Shown piece by piece: positions 11,331 through 22,919 of a DNA stretch of 64,000 nucleotides. Both the position numbers and the translations under genes were made by a program. The notes beneath the pieces were generated by a model. The model had not been told where the DNA came from. It saw only the letters and a list, made by a program, of their open reading frames with translations, and made no database searches. The first letter of the stretch is position 1; every line of letters begins with the position of its first letter. Source of the DNA: Dysidea avara (taxonomy: Eukaryota > Porifera > Demospongiae > Dictyoceratida > Dysideidae); assembly GCF_963678975.1 (NCBI RefSeq), contig NC_089284.1, forward strand, positions 2,918,946 to 2,982,945, in the 5' to 3' direction.

Positions 11331-11817
11331 CATTGTTAGCTACGGTGAGAGTATCCAGTCCTTGTAATACGCTATGTTTCCGCTTCGCAAACTTGTATAT
11401 ATACCAGTATACGACTATATTTGCTTCGAAATCACCATCAGCCACTCTGGATATCAGTAGACAATCGTGCCCTGAGTGCAAATGAAGAACAGAGTCCACG
11501 TCCTGTATCCCTTGCAAGCGCACCGAAATTAATTTTAGTTGAATACGCGCTCATCAACAATAAAATTCTGGTCCGGTCCGGTCCGGGTTTTAACGAAGGC
11601 CGCGGTCAAATGCCCCACTAGTGGGGCAGAGTTTCAGATCAAATCAGGTCAAAATCCCCCACTAATCCCCTAGTAAGCCCGGGAGGGGGGTAGTGGGGCT
11701 TAACATTGATAGGTGCATTAGCTAACCCGAGAACAGCCTCAGTGATTTCAGCCACTAGCGAGAAGCACGACAAGAAAGTCTCCCAGAAAGTAGTAGTGAT
11801 GCAATCATTCAAAATTT

Positions 11818-12598
11818 AGAGGCGTGTTTGATCGTGTTCGTAGCTCCAAGAAACTCCTCTTGATTCTTCGAGTGATCTTCGGTCCTGGTATTCGCTTCCT
11901 GGCTCTGGACACGGCGCTAAGTAGGTTGAGTTTACCATTTGTTACCGTGTTATTCTCTCGCTCTGCTTCTTGAGTTCTGATCCTTTGATGCGCACTTATT
12001 GGAATGCCCGGACGGCGTAAGAAGAGCCGTCGAAAACAACCAGTTGATCTGTCTAATAATGACGTCGATGTTGACGATGATGACCCTGACCGTGTGCGGT
12101 GCTCTTGTGGGCGGCCTTTTGGTACTGATGGGTTTAATTTTTAACCCTAGTGCACCCTCAAATCAACCCCTACACTCTGCATACCGACGTCATGACAAGG
12201 AAAAGAGACGTGAATACCAACAACGGGTTCATGAAGTAGAGAATGCCTCATTTACTCCCTTAAGTTTTACCACTACTGGTGGAATGGGTGATGCTGCTAC
12301 TCAGTTTTATAAGAGATTGGCCAACCTTTTGAGTGCAAAGCACAGTCTTTCCTACGGAATAGTGATGGGATGGCTGAGATGCAAATTGAGCTTCTCTTTG
12401 TTGAGGTCTGCAATTATGTGCATTCGCGGTGCCAGGTCCAGTTTGCGCTGTCCCATTGCTGAGGCACCGATTGCAGTGCAGGTCACTGAGGCCCATATGT
12501 AAGATAATTTGTTTTTGTTTATTATGTACTGTTTTATCTTATGTCATTAATTAGTAATTATAAAAAAAATTAAAAAAAAAAAAAGTTAAGTCTCAAAA
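11818..12598 (+). mobile_element. Internally deleted non-LTR retroelement with 15-bp target duplications
   Basis: A 781-bp insertion flanked by perfect copies of AATCATTCAAAATTT (11803-11817 and 12599-12613), ending in A-rich sequence. It begins with a 5' leader. At 12003 a basic ORF start follows (MPGRRKKSRRKQP…, then a CSCGRPF motif) that stops at 12142-12144. In another frame, about 12145-12502, comes a segment ending …LSFSLLRSAIMCIRGARSS that I recognise as the C-terminal tail common in invertebrate RT-type polyproteins. Leader, ORF1-like start and ORF2-like tail joined with the middle missing imply a deleted derivative mobilised in trans. The family assignment of the tail comes from memory of similar proteins and is unverified. 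Confidence 0.7.
12145..12502 (+). pseudogene. C-terminal fragment of a retroelement polyprotein
   Basis: About 119 codons in the same frame as the stop at 12500-12502. The charged start (HDKEKRREYQQRVHEVE), the segment SFTPLSFTTTGGMG and the end RGARSS resemble the conserved C-terminal tail of reverse-transcriptase polyproteins seen in cnidarian and sponge retroelements. The RT and endonuclease domains are absent, so it cannot function alone. Confidence 0.6.
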
Positions 12599-12613
12599 AA
12601 TCATTCAAAATTT

Positions 12614-13260
12614 TGAATGCCTATCGATACTTTTTGAGAAGCCCATAAAACCAGTCTAGCAGCGTGAAAAGTTTTAAATGAAGGTGAAGCCCTTCATATT
12701 TAATGTTTTTATGTAGCTACAGTGTAGTTTGAGGCAGGTGGAACACTACAATCTGTTGTAGTAGCACAAGTAAGCCAGCCCCGTACATCGCTCAGCTCCA
12801 GCTGTCACTACCATGTTTTCCGCCGCCAAATACAGCAAAGCTGTAGGCGCTATTGGCTTTTCTGGGGCATAGTGATACTGTATATTAAATTTATTAGGTC
12901 CTGTAGAAGCGTTTTTGGCGTGTTTCTTTCCAGTGACTCAGATACAAGCCTTCAAAGAGCTTGTTTCACTCGAAAAATCTACTAAAAGTTCAATAAAACA
13001 ATGTAATAGTTATATTTTTCAAATAAAACAGTCAAACTTACCTGGCAGATACTTACATACAGCATAGATAATAGACTATGCATACAGTAACAATACCTTG
13101 CACTACCATCTTGAATGTATGTAATAGCTATTGTATCAATTATGAATTAGCTTTAATCAAGTATCTTTACAGCAAGAGGGTTCAATAATGATGGCTTGGA
13201 ATTTTATTTTTGGAGCATGTTACGGTTGCATGTAGTAGATCTCTGGCTGGATGCAGGGTG
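12614..13260. other. Non-coding, no feature recognised
   Basis: AT-rich spacer between two mobile elements. No exon or repeat boundary seen. Confidence 0.4.
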
Positions 13261-13265
13261 TAATG

Positions 13266-14089
13266 CAGGGGCGGATCCAGGGGGGGGGGGGGGGGCTTTG
13301 GGGGCTGAAGCCCCCCCCCCCCCCCTTCATATTTAGGCTTTACTTGATCAATATGCTGAGGACTATAATGAAATTTTGTCTTAGCATAATTATATGATCA
13401 CTAATAATACAAATACTCATAAAACCACCTTATAAACATCTTTCCAAGGTATCATCAGTGGATTTATGCTAAAGTTTATGCAACAAGGACCCGGATCAGC
13501 ATTAGAGGTGTACAAGATCGAGATACTCTAATAGAGCAGTCAGCTAACTACTCTATACATTCACTGGAAACATGTAGTTGGTTCTGTTATGGAATTTTTC
13601 CAAATCTTCCTGCACCTATACATACAATGAAGTGCATTGGTCTGTTTAAAGCGCTTATATGTATGGCAATACTTAATTCAGGTACACAATTTCCATTGAA
13701 AATGCTCTCAAATTCAATCTTGTATTGCTCAAATTTCAAAATTTTCCACGTTCAACATTATGCACCTATTCAGTGCATGTTGTGCAATTGTGAGAGGGGT
13801 GCATCATGTACTTGGTTGTCTGTACCTACCCAAACTTTTCCATTAGCAAAATGCTTTAGAGAGCCATACCTATAATCTAAAGGCAGTATATGAAATATCT
13901 ACAGGCAGAAAACATTATGAATTTTATGTGGAAATGTCTCCAAATTGCAGTATTTTAGCATCTATTTTTCAAAATTTTCCTAGTTCCAGCATACTTTGCA
14001 TGCTGGGAAGTGTGCTTCACACATCTCTACCCAAGAGATTAGTACCTTGAGTTAGCCCCTCCCTTTTATAAATCCTAGATCCGCCCCTG
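13266..14089 (+). mobile_element. CAGGGGCGGATC MITE family, copy A
   Basis: 824 bp with termini CAGGGGCGGATCCAGG and CCTAGATCCGCCCCTG, flanked by TAATG on both sides (13261-13265 and 14090-14094). Near the left end a run of about 17 G is followed by a C-rich run that can pair with it. It contains the CTCTATTAGAG-type motif. It is non-coding and related along its length to copies B and C. Confidence 0.85.
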
Positions 14090-14504
14090 TAATGGGTGCT
14101 GTTCTTAGTATACACATTCCATGCATTTGTTAATAAGTTATACCACAGCAATTGATATGTGTGGCTACATGCTATGTATATAGCCCCCTGCTTTAGCTAG
14201 GAAGATTTGGAAGGGGGTTTGAATTTGGAATATCTGGGAAATACCCAAGGTATTCCCCTACAGCCAGTTTCTAGACAAAAATTATGCATTACACAAAATC
14301 TGCCCCTTAGGCAGTAGCATTAAAATCAGCTGTGTGTATCTATCTAGCTGAAACCTACACTACTGTTTATGCAGCTTATGAACACTATCATAATCCTACT
14401 ATACTGTATTATTAATGAAACTAGCTAATCTTCACTTCCGGATAGCATACTGATTTCCAACTTTAATCTTGTAGCACATCGCCCATCCACCTTTTGTTGG
14501 CAAT

Positions 14505-15012
14505 TGGGACAGTTACTTTTTCTTTTTCTAAGTAACTAGTTACATATTACTTGCAACAGAACTATTTAGTTACAGTTACATATTACCCAAAAAATAAAGT
14601 AACTATAATAATATTACATATTATATTACTTTGTGTCCACAGCCTTAAGCTGTCACGTATGAAACTACCACCTTATCACTTGACGTGATTGCGTTGTTGG
14701 GCAATGTGCAAATCTTGGTTATAAGTAAGAAACTGGTGAATAAGCTTCATTCAGTAGGCTTCATTACTTCTAGGCATTACACAGTGGATTACTAACAAGA
14801 TTAATAACTTCGTTACTTGTAGTAATAATATTGCATAATATTCAACTCGTTACAGTAACTATATTACTTAGGTAACATGTTACATTAGTAAGTAAAGTAA
14901 CTTGAGTTATTTTACCTGTTTTTATAGTGTATTTCGTTATATTACTTAGTTACCACAAAAGTAATAATATTATGTAATGCTTTACTTATGTAACGCGTTA
15001 CTCCCAACACTG
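14505..15012 (+). mobile_element. CAGTGTTGGGA hAT-type MITE, copy 1 (left end clipped)
   Basis: A block of TTACTTTT / AAGTAACT / TTACATATTA sequence ending GCGTTACTCCCAACACTG, followed by GCAATTTG. On the left, GCAATT (14500-14505) runs directly into TTGGGAC, consistent with a small deletion of the terminal CAGTGT plus part of the target duplication. Termini of this form are widespread in non-autonomous hAT elements of animals. Confidence 0.75.
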
Positions 15013-15583
15013 GCAATTTGTTATTTCGAGTACAAACTTTAACATCATTCTTGGCTCTTCTCTCAACTCATCAGTAGGCTGGCTTGTACTCATTGCAATA
15101 CATTTGGGACATCATGTGCTAGCCTCATGGCTCTAAAAATTGTACTAAACAGTGTAATATTCAATACTTTATACTAACCTGACACGTGTATATCATGACT
15201 ACTGCAGCTGCTGCCCTTCAACTTTGTCATTTCTACCAGGTATCATGTGCACAATTGTTCATGTGATACACCCTTCGTTCATCGATTGATTCTCAGGGGG
15301 CCAACGTATACCTACTGGAGAGTTCCGAGGCTGAAAGTTTAATGCGATTTTTAATTTAAAAAAATTTCCACTGAGAAGGGGTTCTCCTGAACCATCCGAA
15401 CCCTCTCTGCCTACGCCCCTGGTTATATCATAGATATTATATTCTCCATACCTACATGCTGCTGCAAATAGTTTAGCACCCCAGTGAAATCCCCCTGGGA
15501 TATATACATGCATGCATCCATGCCATGCAAGATGAGACCCTGTGTTATGCCATTCATTATGCAATTTCAAGGTGTGCATGTGC

Positions 15584-15591
15584 AGTGTGTG

Positions 15592-15675
<84 letters not shown>
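15584..15675. repeat. (TG)n microsatellite
   Basis: About 90 bp of nearly pure TG dinucleotide. The His-Thr and Val-Cys open frames over it are artefacts. Confidence 0.95.
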
Positions 15676-15678
<3 letters not shown>

Positions 15679-15679
15679 C

Positions 15680-15905
15680 AGCATAGCCAAGTGGCTAGAG
15701 CATCCGCCTGGTAATCGAAAGGTTCCCGGTTGCCAAATTGTTGTTGTTTCCTTGAGAAAAAGGAATTTTACTCACATTGCTCCAGCCTACCCAGCTGTTA
15801 AATCTGGACTGGTGTCAGCCCACCCATCAATGGGTACCTGGTATTAAATGGGGAAGCAAATGTCAACTGTCCAGAGCAACAATTCTTTGTGATTCTGAAC
15901 GGCTA
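15680..15905 (+). mobile_element. tRNA-derived SINE-like element
   Basis: The head TAGCCAAGTGGCTAGAGCA matches an RNA polymerase III A box. GGTTCCCGGTTGC about 30 bp later resembles a B box with its central bases changed. A non-tRNA body follows. Spacing and sequence suggest a SINE rather than a working tRNA gene, because no closed cloverleaf acceptor stem is visible. It abuts the TG microsatellite. Confidence 0.6.
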
Positions 15906-16868
15906 TGCCCAGTGATGGAATACTGAGGGGATTGTTATCTCAAGACATAAACTTTGATTTCATATTCAATTTGGCATGCATGTCTTGTAACATCTCAGGA
16001 ATGTGCCCCCGATCCTGTTTTTCCCATTTTTGGCAATTTGTTTTTGTAGCTTGTGTTTCTCGTCTCTATAAAAAGAACAAGAATTTGCTATTCCATACCT
16101 TACAAATGCTAAGTAGGGGTCAAGGATCTGGAAAAACGGCCCGAGTAGCCAGTCCTCGCTGCTCACTGCCGAAGGAATACCCTTCAAGAAGAAGAGTGCT
16201 ATGAACCAAGCTAAAAGAATCACAACTCTTTTGAAACCTTGTATAGCCTGTAGAGATGCCAAATTAAAACTGAAATCTTATCTGATTTGATTATACCAGG
16301 CAATCGGCTACAGCTGTTCTACTGCCTTGCCCAGAGGAACACATCACAAATACATATACATATTAAACAAAACTCCGGCAAAAATATTAAACTAATGCAA
16401 AAACAACCAAAACTGTAGTTAGCTAGCTCACTACAAAGCTGAACACAGTTACAAAAAAAACAGACTCGTAGTTGCTACAGTACTGCTTATAGGCATACTC
16501 ATTTGTGAATTTCCATGCATTTCCAAATACTAAACATAATGTGATTCAAATATTCAGGAGATTCTGCTTTGAAATCATGCTATGAAATCTTGCCAAAAAT
16601 TGTAAGATTTGAAATATGGTGCAGGATATTTTACAGACCCCTTGGTTTGAACACTTGACTTTAGTTCAGTTACAATAGAGTGTCTGGGGTATGGCTGTAT
16701 TATGGCGAGACTCTAATACCTTAAGCTTGAGGAATTACAACATTAAAAAGTTTTGAGTTTTGTACAGCCAGTCCAAATTGACATTGTGATAATGCAGTAA
16801 TTCTATAAATTAAGCTGTCCTTCTCTGCATGTGAGCTTGTTAACTCCAGAGAGTCACCCATGATTCCT
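15906..16868. other. Non-coding, no feature recognised
   Basis: Short open frames at 15905-16262 exist on both strands without recognisable domains. Nothing supports a gene. Confidence 0.35.
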
Positions 16869-16873
16869 ACACT

Positions 16874-17708
16874 CAGGGGCGGATCTAGGATTTATAAAAG
16901 GGGGGGGCTAACTCAAGGTACTAATCTCTTGGGTAGAGATGTGTGAGGCATACTTCCCAGCATGCTTTGCATGCTGGAACTAGGGGGGGTCTGGGGGTAT
17001 GCCCCCCAGGAAAATTTTGAAAAATAGATACGAAAATACTGCAATTTGGAGACATTTCCACATAAAATTCTTAATATTTTCTGCCTGTAGATATTTTATA
17101 TACTGCCTTTAGATTGTAGGTAAGGCTCTCTGAAGCATTTTGCTAATGGAAAAGTTTGGTAGGTACAGACAACCAAGTACATGATGCACTCCTCTCACAA
17201 TTGCACAACACTGAATAGGTGCATGTTAGAATAATAATGTTGAAAGTGGAAAATTTTGAAATTTGAACAATACAAGATTGAATCTGAGAGCATTTTCAAT
17301 GGAAATTGTGTACCTGAATTAAGTATTGCCACACATATAAGCGCTTTAAACAGACCGATGCACTTCATTGTATGTATAGGTGCAGGCAGATTTGGAGAAA
17401 TTCCATAACAGAACCAACTACATGTTTCCAGTGAATGTTCTATTAGAGTAGTTAGCTGACTGCTCTATTAGAGTATCTCGATCTTGTACACCTCCAATGC
17501 TGATCCGGGTCCTTGTTGCATAAACTTTAGCATAAATCCACTTAGAATACCTTGGAAAGATGTTTATAAGGTGGTTTTATGAGTATTTGTATTATTAGTG
17601 ATCATATAATTATGCTAAGACAAAATTTCATTATATTGATCAAGTAAAGCCTAAATATGAAGGGGGGGGCTTCAGCCCCCAAAGCCCCCCCCCCTGGATC
17701 CGCCCCTG
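16874..17708 (-). mobile_element. CAGGGGCGGATC MITE family, copy B
   Basis: 835 bp, inverted relative to copy A, flanked by ACACT (16869-16873 and 17709-17713). Homologous to copies A and C throughout, including the GCATGCTTTGCATGC palindrome near the left end and the tandem CTATTAGAGTA motif at about 17440-17480. Confidence 0.85.
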
Positions 17709-18354
17709 ACACTTGCAACTATAATATAATACACTCTGCTAAGGGCTCTGGACTTATTTTGTAGCATTTCCATTCTGAATCATCTATATAAGCATGTTTG
17801 CATATAATGGTTGTGTTTTGTATTGTGTTGTGTTTTGTATTGCATGTTGTGCTGTGCATATAGCTATAGTAAAGAAGAATGGCTCTTGCTGACTATATGT
17901 AATGATATTTTAATTTACATGCATGGGAGCAATTCACCTCTTAGTCTAACATAAAGTTTGTAGCTAACTGAAATTGATAATATCCATTATACATAACCTG
18001 GGGAATCAACCAAAAAGGAAAGGCTGGTTTTCATAAGGAATGGATCAGTATACTGAGTTGACTGAAAAGGTGTAATTAAAATTCTGTGCATGTCAACTTG
18101 ATCCGGGAAGAATAGAATATGGGTTGTGTGCCAATAATAGTGGAAGAGGCCAGCTCCATTACACTTCACAGTAATGCGCTTGTCAATTTCCACAGAACTT
18201 GCACATTTTGTAACATGCATACATTAACTGGACTCTTTCATACAATATCATTCTTTATGCTTGATGCATCACCAGTTTCATGGAATGTATACCACTACAA
18301 CCACCTACTCTGTTTGGTAGGCATCACCATCATTATACTATAGAGCATGCTCTT

Positions 18355-18690
18355 TCTTTGCTAATCTGCCTATATACCATTTAACATTTTCACTAAGACA
18401 TTTTCGTTACAGGGCCTCACAATGGTGGAACAGATTGCCTATTGATGAGAATTTCACTGTTGCTATTAACAACAGTTGTTCCTTTTTGTTTTCATGTTTG
18501 TAATTTGCCTTATAGCTAGTTGTTGCATTTGTATTTGTGTCCATGTATTTGTTTTGTATCCATGTGTTAAGTTTTGTACTTGTTAGCTAGCTATGTATTT
18601 TTTGTCTGTATTGTATGTTGCTCAGTCAAAAACAGTAGTTGCCAATTGTCAGAGGGTGATTATAAATCAATCGATCAATCAATCAATTTG
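18355..18690 (+). pseudogene. Possible LINE 3' end with (ATCA)n tail
   Basis: A short frame near 18410-18485 reads RASQWWNRLPIDENF…, which resembles the end of LINE reverse-transcriptase proteins. About 200 bp later comes a (ATCA)n-like tail at 18668-18690, as in L2/CR1-type elements. The coding part is too short for certainty. Confidence 0.35.
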
Positions 18691-19440
18691 ATTAAAAGTA
18701 CCTCAAGATCAATCTTGAGTAGTATCCATTTTCAAAAATATGCCATTTCAAAGTCTACTCTTTGTTTAAAAATTGCCTTACAATCCAACTTTAGTTTTAA
18801 TTTTCTTTCTTACAGTCCACCATAAAATAAATTCCCCTAAAATCCTATAAAACAAGGCTTGCATGTATGTAATTACGTAGTTCTTATTTTTAAAGTTTGC
18901 CCCTTTGCTTTGCTAATTACTTTCAGATCTCAATTATCTCTCTAAAATTGCTTCCAGATTCAATCCCATTTCAAAAAAATTCTCCTGGGGAAGTATGCCC
19001 CAGACCCCCACTAGCTAGTTAGTCAGAAATCCCTACAGTTTTCTTCTTTACTGGAACTTTGTCACACAAGCCCTCTCTTTACTTTAACTGTTTGGACATG
19101 GACAATCATGGCAATATACAGCACAAAAGTACATGCACACAATGTGTACCCCCCTAGGCTCAAGTTAGAACTAGTTCAGTGTAAAAAATAACTTTTTTAA
19201 GCCACTGCATTAACATAGGCGTAGCAACCTGGACAATTTTCTAAATTGCTAGAAGATCAAGATACTCTAATAGAACAGTCAATTACTCTAATAAAGCAGT
19301 CTCAGTATTTAGAAAAACAGTATATTACTGTGCAGAAATCAAAAGAGATTATAACGTACAGGTATTAATCATATTAACAAAACTGATTAAGTGTAGGGAG
19401 TTAATTACAGTGGGGAGAGGGAGTTCCACAACTTTACAGT
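18691..19440. other. Non-coding, no feature recognised
   Basis: AT-rich. It contains one copy of the dispersed CTCTAATAGA motif at about 19262-19305, and no exon was seen. Confidence 0.35.
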
Positions 19441-19559
19441 GGAGGGAAAAAAGGAAAATTTATGTGAGTCTATTCTAGTTTGTAATTGGGTAAAGTATCC
19501 TTTTCTTGAATCACATTGATTGATCATGAGGATCAGTGAGTTGGAGGGAATATGTAAAT

Positions 19560-21140
19560 TTCCATAGATTATTTTGTACATAGTTTAGCTGTGTTCCTTC
19601 TGGTTTGGAGGCTCTGTAGACCTAAAGACTCTAGCATGTTGCAATTGGTCATACTGGAATAGGGAGAAAAATTGCTAAAGCAAAATCTGGCTGCATGTCT
19701 TTGTACAGCTTCTAGTCTCTGGATGCTAACATTAGTGTGGGGGGCCCAGATGGAGGAATCATATTCAAAGATTGGATGAACCATTGACTTGAAACATATT
19801 GCTTTAATATTTGAAGGGCATTGTCTTAAATTATGATGCAGGAAACCATTTACTTGGGCAGCTTTATGAGCAAGAGACTGTATGTGGTTGCTCCACGCAA
19901 GCTTACTGTCAATTAATACTCCAAGGTATTTGGTGGTTGTAACTTCCTTGATAGGGGATTTTGTGATATAGTAAGTATGAGTTATTGGGCTCTTTTTATT
20001 AGTAATATGTAAAAATTCGCATTTTAAATGATTGAAAGGCATTCACCATTTTAGTGACCATTCTTCAAGGGTATATCTAAGTCTCACTGTAGTGAGATGT
20101 AATCATCCTTTGAGTAAACATAACCAGTGTTGGGACTGTTACTTTTTAAATGTAACTCGTTACCATTATTTACAACTGAACTATTTAGTTACAGTTACAT
20201 ATTACCCATATAATAAAGTAACTATAATAATTACATATTATATTACTTTGTGTCCACAGCCTTAAGCTGTCACGTGTGAAACTACCACCTTATCACGTGA
20301 CATGATTGTGTTGTTGGACAATGTGCAAATCTTGGTTGTAAGCAAGAAGCTGGTGAATAAGTTTCATTCAGTAGGCTTTGTTACTTTGTAGTGGCTAGGC
20401 GTTACTCTGTGGTTCACTAACGAGATTAGTAACTTCGTTACTTAAAATAATATTACATAATATTAGACTCGTTACAGTAACTTCATTACTTACAGTAGGT
20501 AACGTGTTACATTTGTAAGTAAAGTAACTTGAGTTAAATCACCTGTATTTACAGCATATTTCGTTATATCACTTAGTTACTAAAAAGGGCAATAATATTA
20601 CATAACGCGTTACTTATGTAATGTAACGCGTTACCCCTAACACTGATCATGAACATAACAATACAAAAAGACATCAGAGTTACTACGAACACAAGTAGCT
20701 GGAGATCATTGATATACATCAGAAATAATAGAGGGGCTAACACTGTTCCTTGTGGCACACTTGGGTTGCATGACTTTTCATGTTGTCTACAATGACACGT
20801 TGCATGGGATCTGTTCATTAGAAAAACTTGGAGCCAAGTTAATATTGGTTCATGAATTCCATAATGGGAGAATTTCTGATACAGCTGGGCATGTGGGACT
20901 TTATCACATAAAAAGCTTCAGTTGCTCAGTAAACTCATGAGTAAACTGAGAGTTAAGACATCATCGAGTCACACTGGCCTCCTTCATTTAGACATTCGGC
21001 AAAATCATTCACAGTGGTCAACTGGGTATCACAATTTCTGTTAGTGCGAAAGCCAGCTAACTATGAAGTTGTAAATAAGGATCATAGTTCAGTTTTATGT
21101 GCTTTATCAGTGACAATGTATATTTGGTGGAGGCCGGGCA
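19560..21140 (-). pseudogene. Decayed LINE reverse transcriptase interrupted by a MITE
   Basis: Read from high to low coordinates, degenerate RT blocks appear in order: NCDTQLTTVNDFAECLNEGG (about 21000), PQGTVLAPLLFLMYINDL (about 20750), the region where the catalytic YADD motif is expected (degraded), then KYLGVLIDSKLAWSNHI (about 19920) and a C-terminal tail to 19569. Stops and frameshifts are present. The 157-codon open stretch at 19569-20042 is only the thumb-to-C-terminal part. A hAT MITE at 20125-20645 splits the gene between the fingers/palm blocks and the tail. Probably CR1/L2/Jockey-like, but clade is not determinable here. Confidence 0.8.
20125..20645 (+). mobile_element. CAGTGTTGGGA hAT-type MITE, copy 2
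   Basis: 521 bp with termini CAGTGTTGGGAC and CCTAACACTG and the same interior as the element at 14505-15012. AACATAAC precedes the left end (20117-20124) and recurs at 20652-20659, but six extra bases (ATCATG) lie between the right terminus and that repeat. Removing the element together with the extra bases restores a continuous LINE reading (…LYCYVYSKDDYISL…), which supports an 8-bp target duplication. Confidence 0.8.
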
Positions 21141-22170
21141 GCAGTCTGAGTTTTTTTTCCGGCCTCTTCAACACTTGCGACTGAGGGTCTATCTAAAAGT
21201 ATCTTGCTACGCGTATTGATTAGCTGCAGCATTTTTTTCTTTTGTTAGAAAATTTTTCACATTTTGTGAACTTACCGTTTTTGTTTGTTTTACGGAAAGT
21301 CAAGTTGGTTTGACCAGATCTCAGACCAGATTGAATCTCAGGTTTAATATGGCTCGGAATGGCACATCAAAATCTATTCCTCAAGCGATGTTTTGAACTC
21401 TACAGACAACTACGTAGGTGAACATTTCCCTCCTCAACAAGACATGTTTTCACACTGGCAACCATGACGACTGTGACAAGATCGATTGAAGCCTGAATGA
21501 CTAAAGCTGGGAATGAAGGCTACTACTCGTAAGGTAGTGAGCACTGTGAAGCTGATGTACATGGTGTGACAGTTAAAACTGCTTTGAGACTGCACGATTG
21601 AGTGTCTCAGTTTAGTGGATGTCTCCAGCTACTCAGTAGTTGGTATTCTGGATTCAGGGGTGTCCAATTAGAGCAGTTTGTGCTCTAATTGGACACCTCT
21701 ACATAACCGTACTACAGTGAAACTGCTCTAATCAGACACCTCTGTAATCCAGAGTACTTCTATAGTTTGACACTGTTTGTTGCATCAGCCATGTAATAGA
21801 GGGCTTGCATGCGTGAAGCAATAGTTGCTAGGTGGACATGTTTCGGGACAACTTTCTATGGCACATATTGGGTCAGAATGAAGGTAACGAGATTTATTCA
21901 CTAAGCGCTGGGTATAGTGGCACCGGGAAGCAGGGCTGGTTTTGAAATATGAAGATCTTATCATTGGCTTGTGAAATAGGTGGCTAATTAAATTTCGATA
22001 CATAACTCACCACTTCGCCTTTTTTAATGAGCTGGGTGGTATTTACAACACAATTCAACACTGATTCGCTTCATTACAGCCTGTACCAAATCCTGAGAAA
22101 GCTCTTTTCAGCCACAACACTGTCCCAAAACATGGCCGACAGCTACGGTTGCTTAGCAATTACGATGATT
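21141..22170. other. Repeat-derived non-coding region with inverted repeat
   Basis: Contains one copy (about 21240-21300) of a dispersed segment with GTGAACTTACCGTTTTTG, and an inverted repeat at about 21660-21705 (GTGTCCAATTAGAGCA and complement). This is followed by a pogo/mariner-like end, TACAGTGAAACTGCTCTAAT. No gene recognised. Confidence 0.45.
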
Positions 22171-22915
22171 TACGTCATGCTGCAAATCCTATCTTGATGA
22201 ATGTCAGGTTTACTGTACGTATGATGGAATTGCATTTAGTGTAAAGTGTACAGCATAGTAAGATACCAGAGCAGCAATTGGCTAAAATTAGACCTTTCAA
22301 TCTATGCAGTAGAAGCCTTTTAAGCCTCAAGCTCACTACCAGATCTTGTAAAAGTCTTTCCAAGAATGTAGCCCTGCTAAACCTCACACCCATGCTACAC
22401 ATATACAAATCCTTTAAATGTGCATGCATGTATGAAGTGGGATCAGTGGCTGAAATATCTGATTTAAAAAGTAATAGTACTTTGGTATTTGGATGGTAAA
22501 ATTAGTACTCAAGATACACATATATTTTGCCATAAGAATGATGCCATGAATGCTGTGGAATCTGATTTGTGAAATTCAGTGCATTCCACTTGCCAGAAAC
22601 ATTTACATGGGTATACTTAAACAAAGTGTGTGGCATGTTTGCCAATGTGTATTGTTACATATATGTGGCAACACTGAGCCAGGAATATGACTATGCAAGT
22701 ATCTGTCACACTATAACCTATTACAGCAGCAGAGAGGTGACTGGTCTCAGTGGTGTAGATGGGAAGTTTAATCGCATGACTGAATGGTTTGGTGGTTACT
22801 ACTTTAAATGATGCATCTGCAGGTATTTTGAAAATTTAATTTTACTTCCAGAATTACAGAGTCCTGAAATCCGTGTAGTATACAATGTGGCCACTTTTGG
22901 AATGGTGTCAATAAT
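22171..22915. other. Non-coding, no feature recognised
   Basis: Short frames at 22175-22811 on both strands are without domains or splice context. Confidence 0.35.
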
Positions 22916-22919
22916 TACT

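Larger units (their letters stand above)
3529..11717. mobile_element. 8.2-kb long-TIR DNA transposon encoding a pogo-type transposase with PHD finger
   Basis: The two ends are long inverted repeats. 3529 onward (TGCACCTATCAATGTTA) pairs with the complement of 11717, and homology runs inward to about 4500 on the left and about 10030 on the right. The arms share a GGACC tandem run, a block around 3830-4040 / 11350-11530 and a block 4085-4500 / 10030-10450. TTA flanks both ends (3526-3528 and 11718-11720). The interior carries the minus-strand transposase-PHD gene. The right arm is lengthened by a hAT element and a hairpin MITE. pogo elements normally duplicate TA, so the TTA flank and kilobase arms are atypical; the element could be a composite. 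Confidence 0.7.

Noticed and set aside
3529-11717. Viral or Polinton-type element
   Set aside because: Long inverted repeats suggested it, but there is no polymerase, integrase, protease or capsid frame, only the DDE transposase-PHD gene.
15259-15714. Open frames over the TG microsatellite
   Set aside because: Same artefact; no start context, domain or splice logic.
15682-15760. Functional tRNA gene
   Set aside because: A- and B-box-like blocks are present, but no paired acceptor stem or intact T-loop could be drawn; a SINE fits better.
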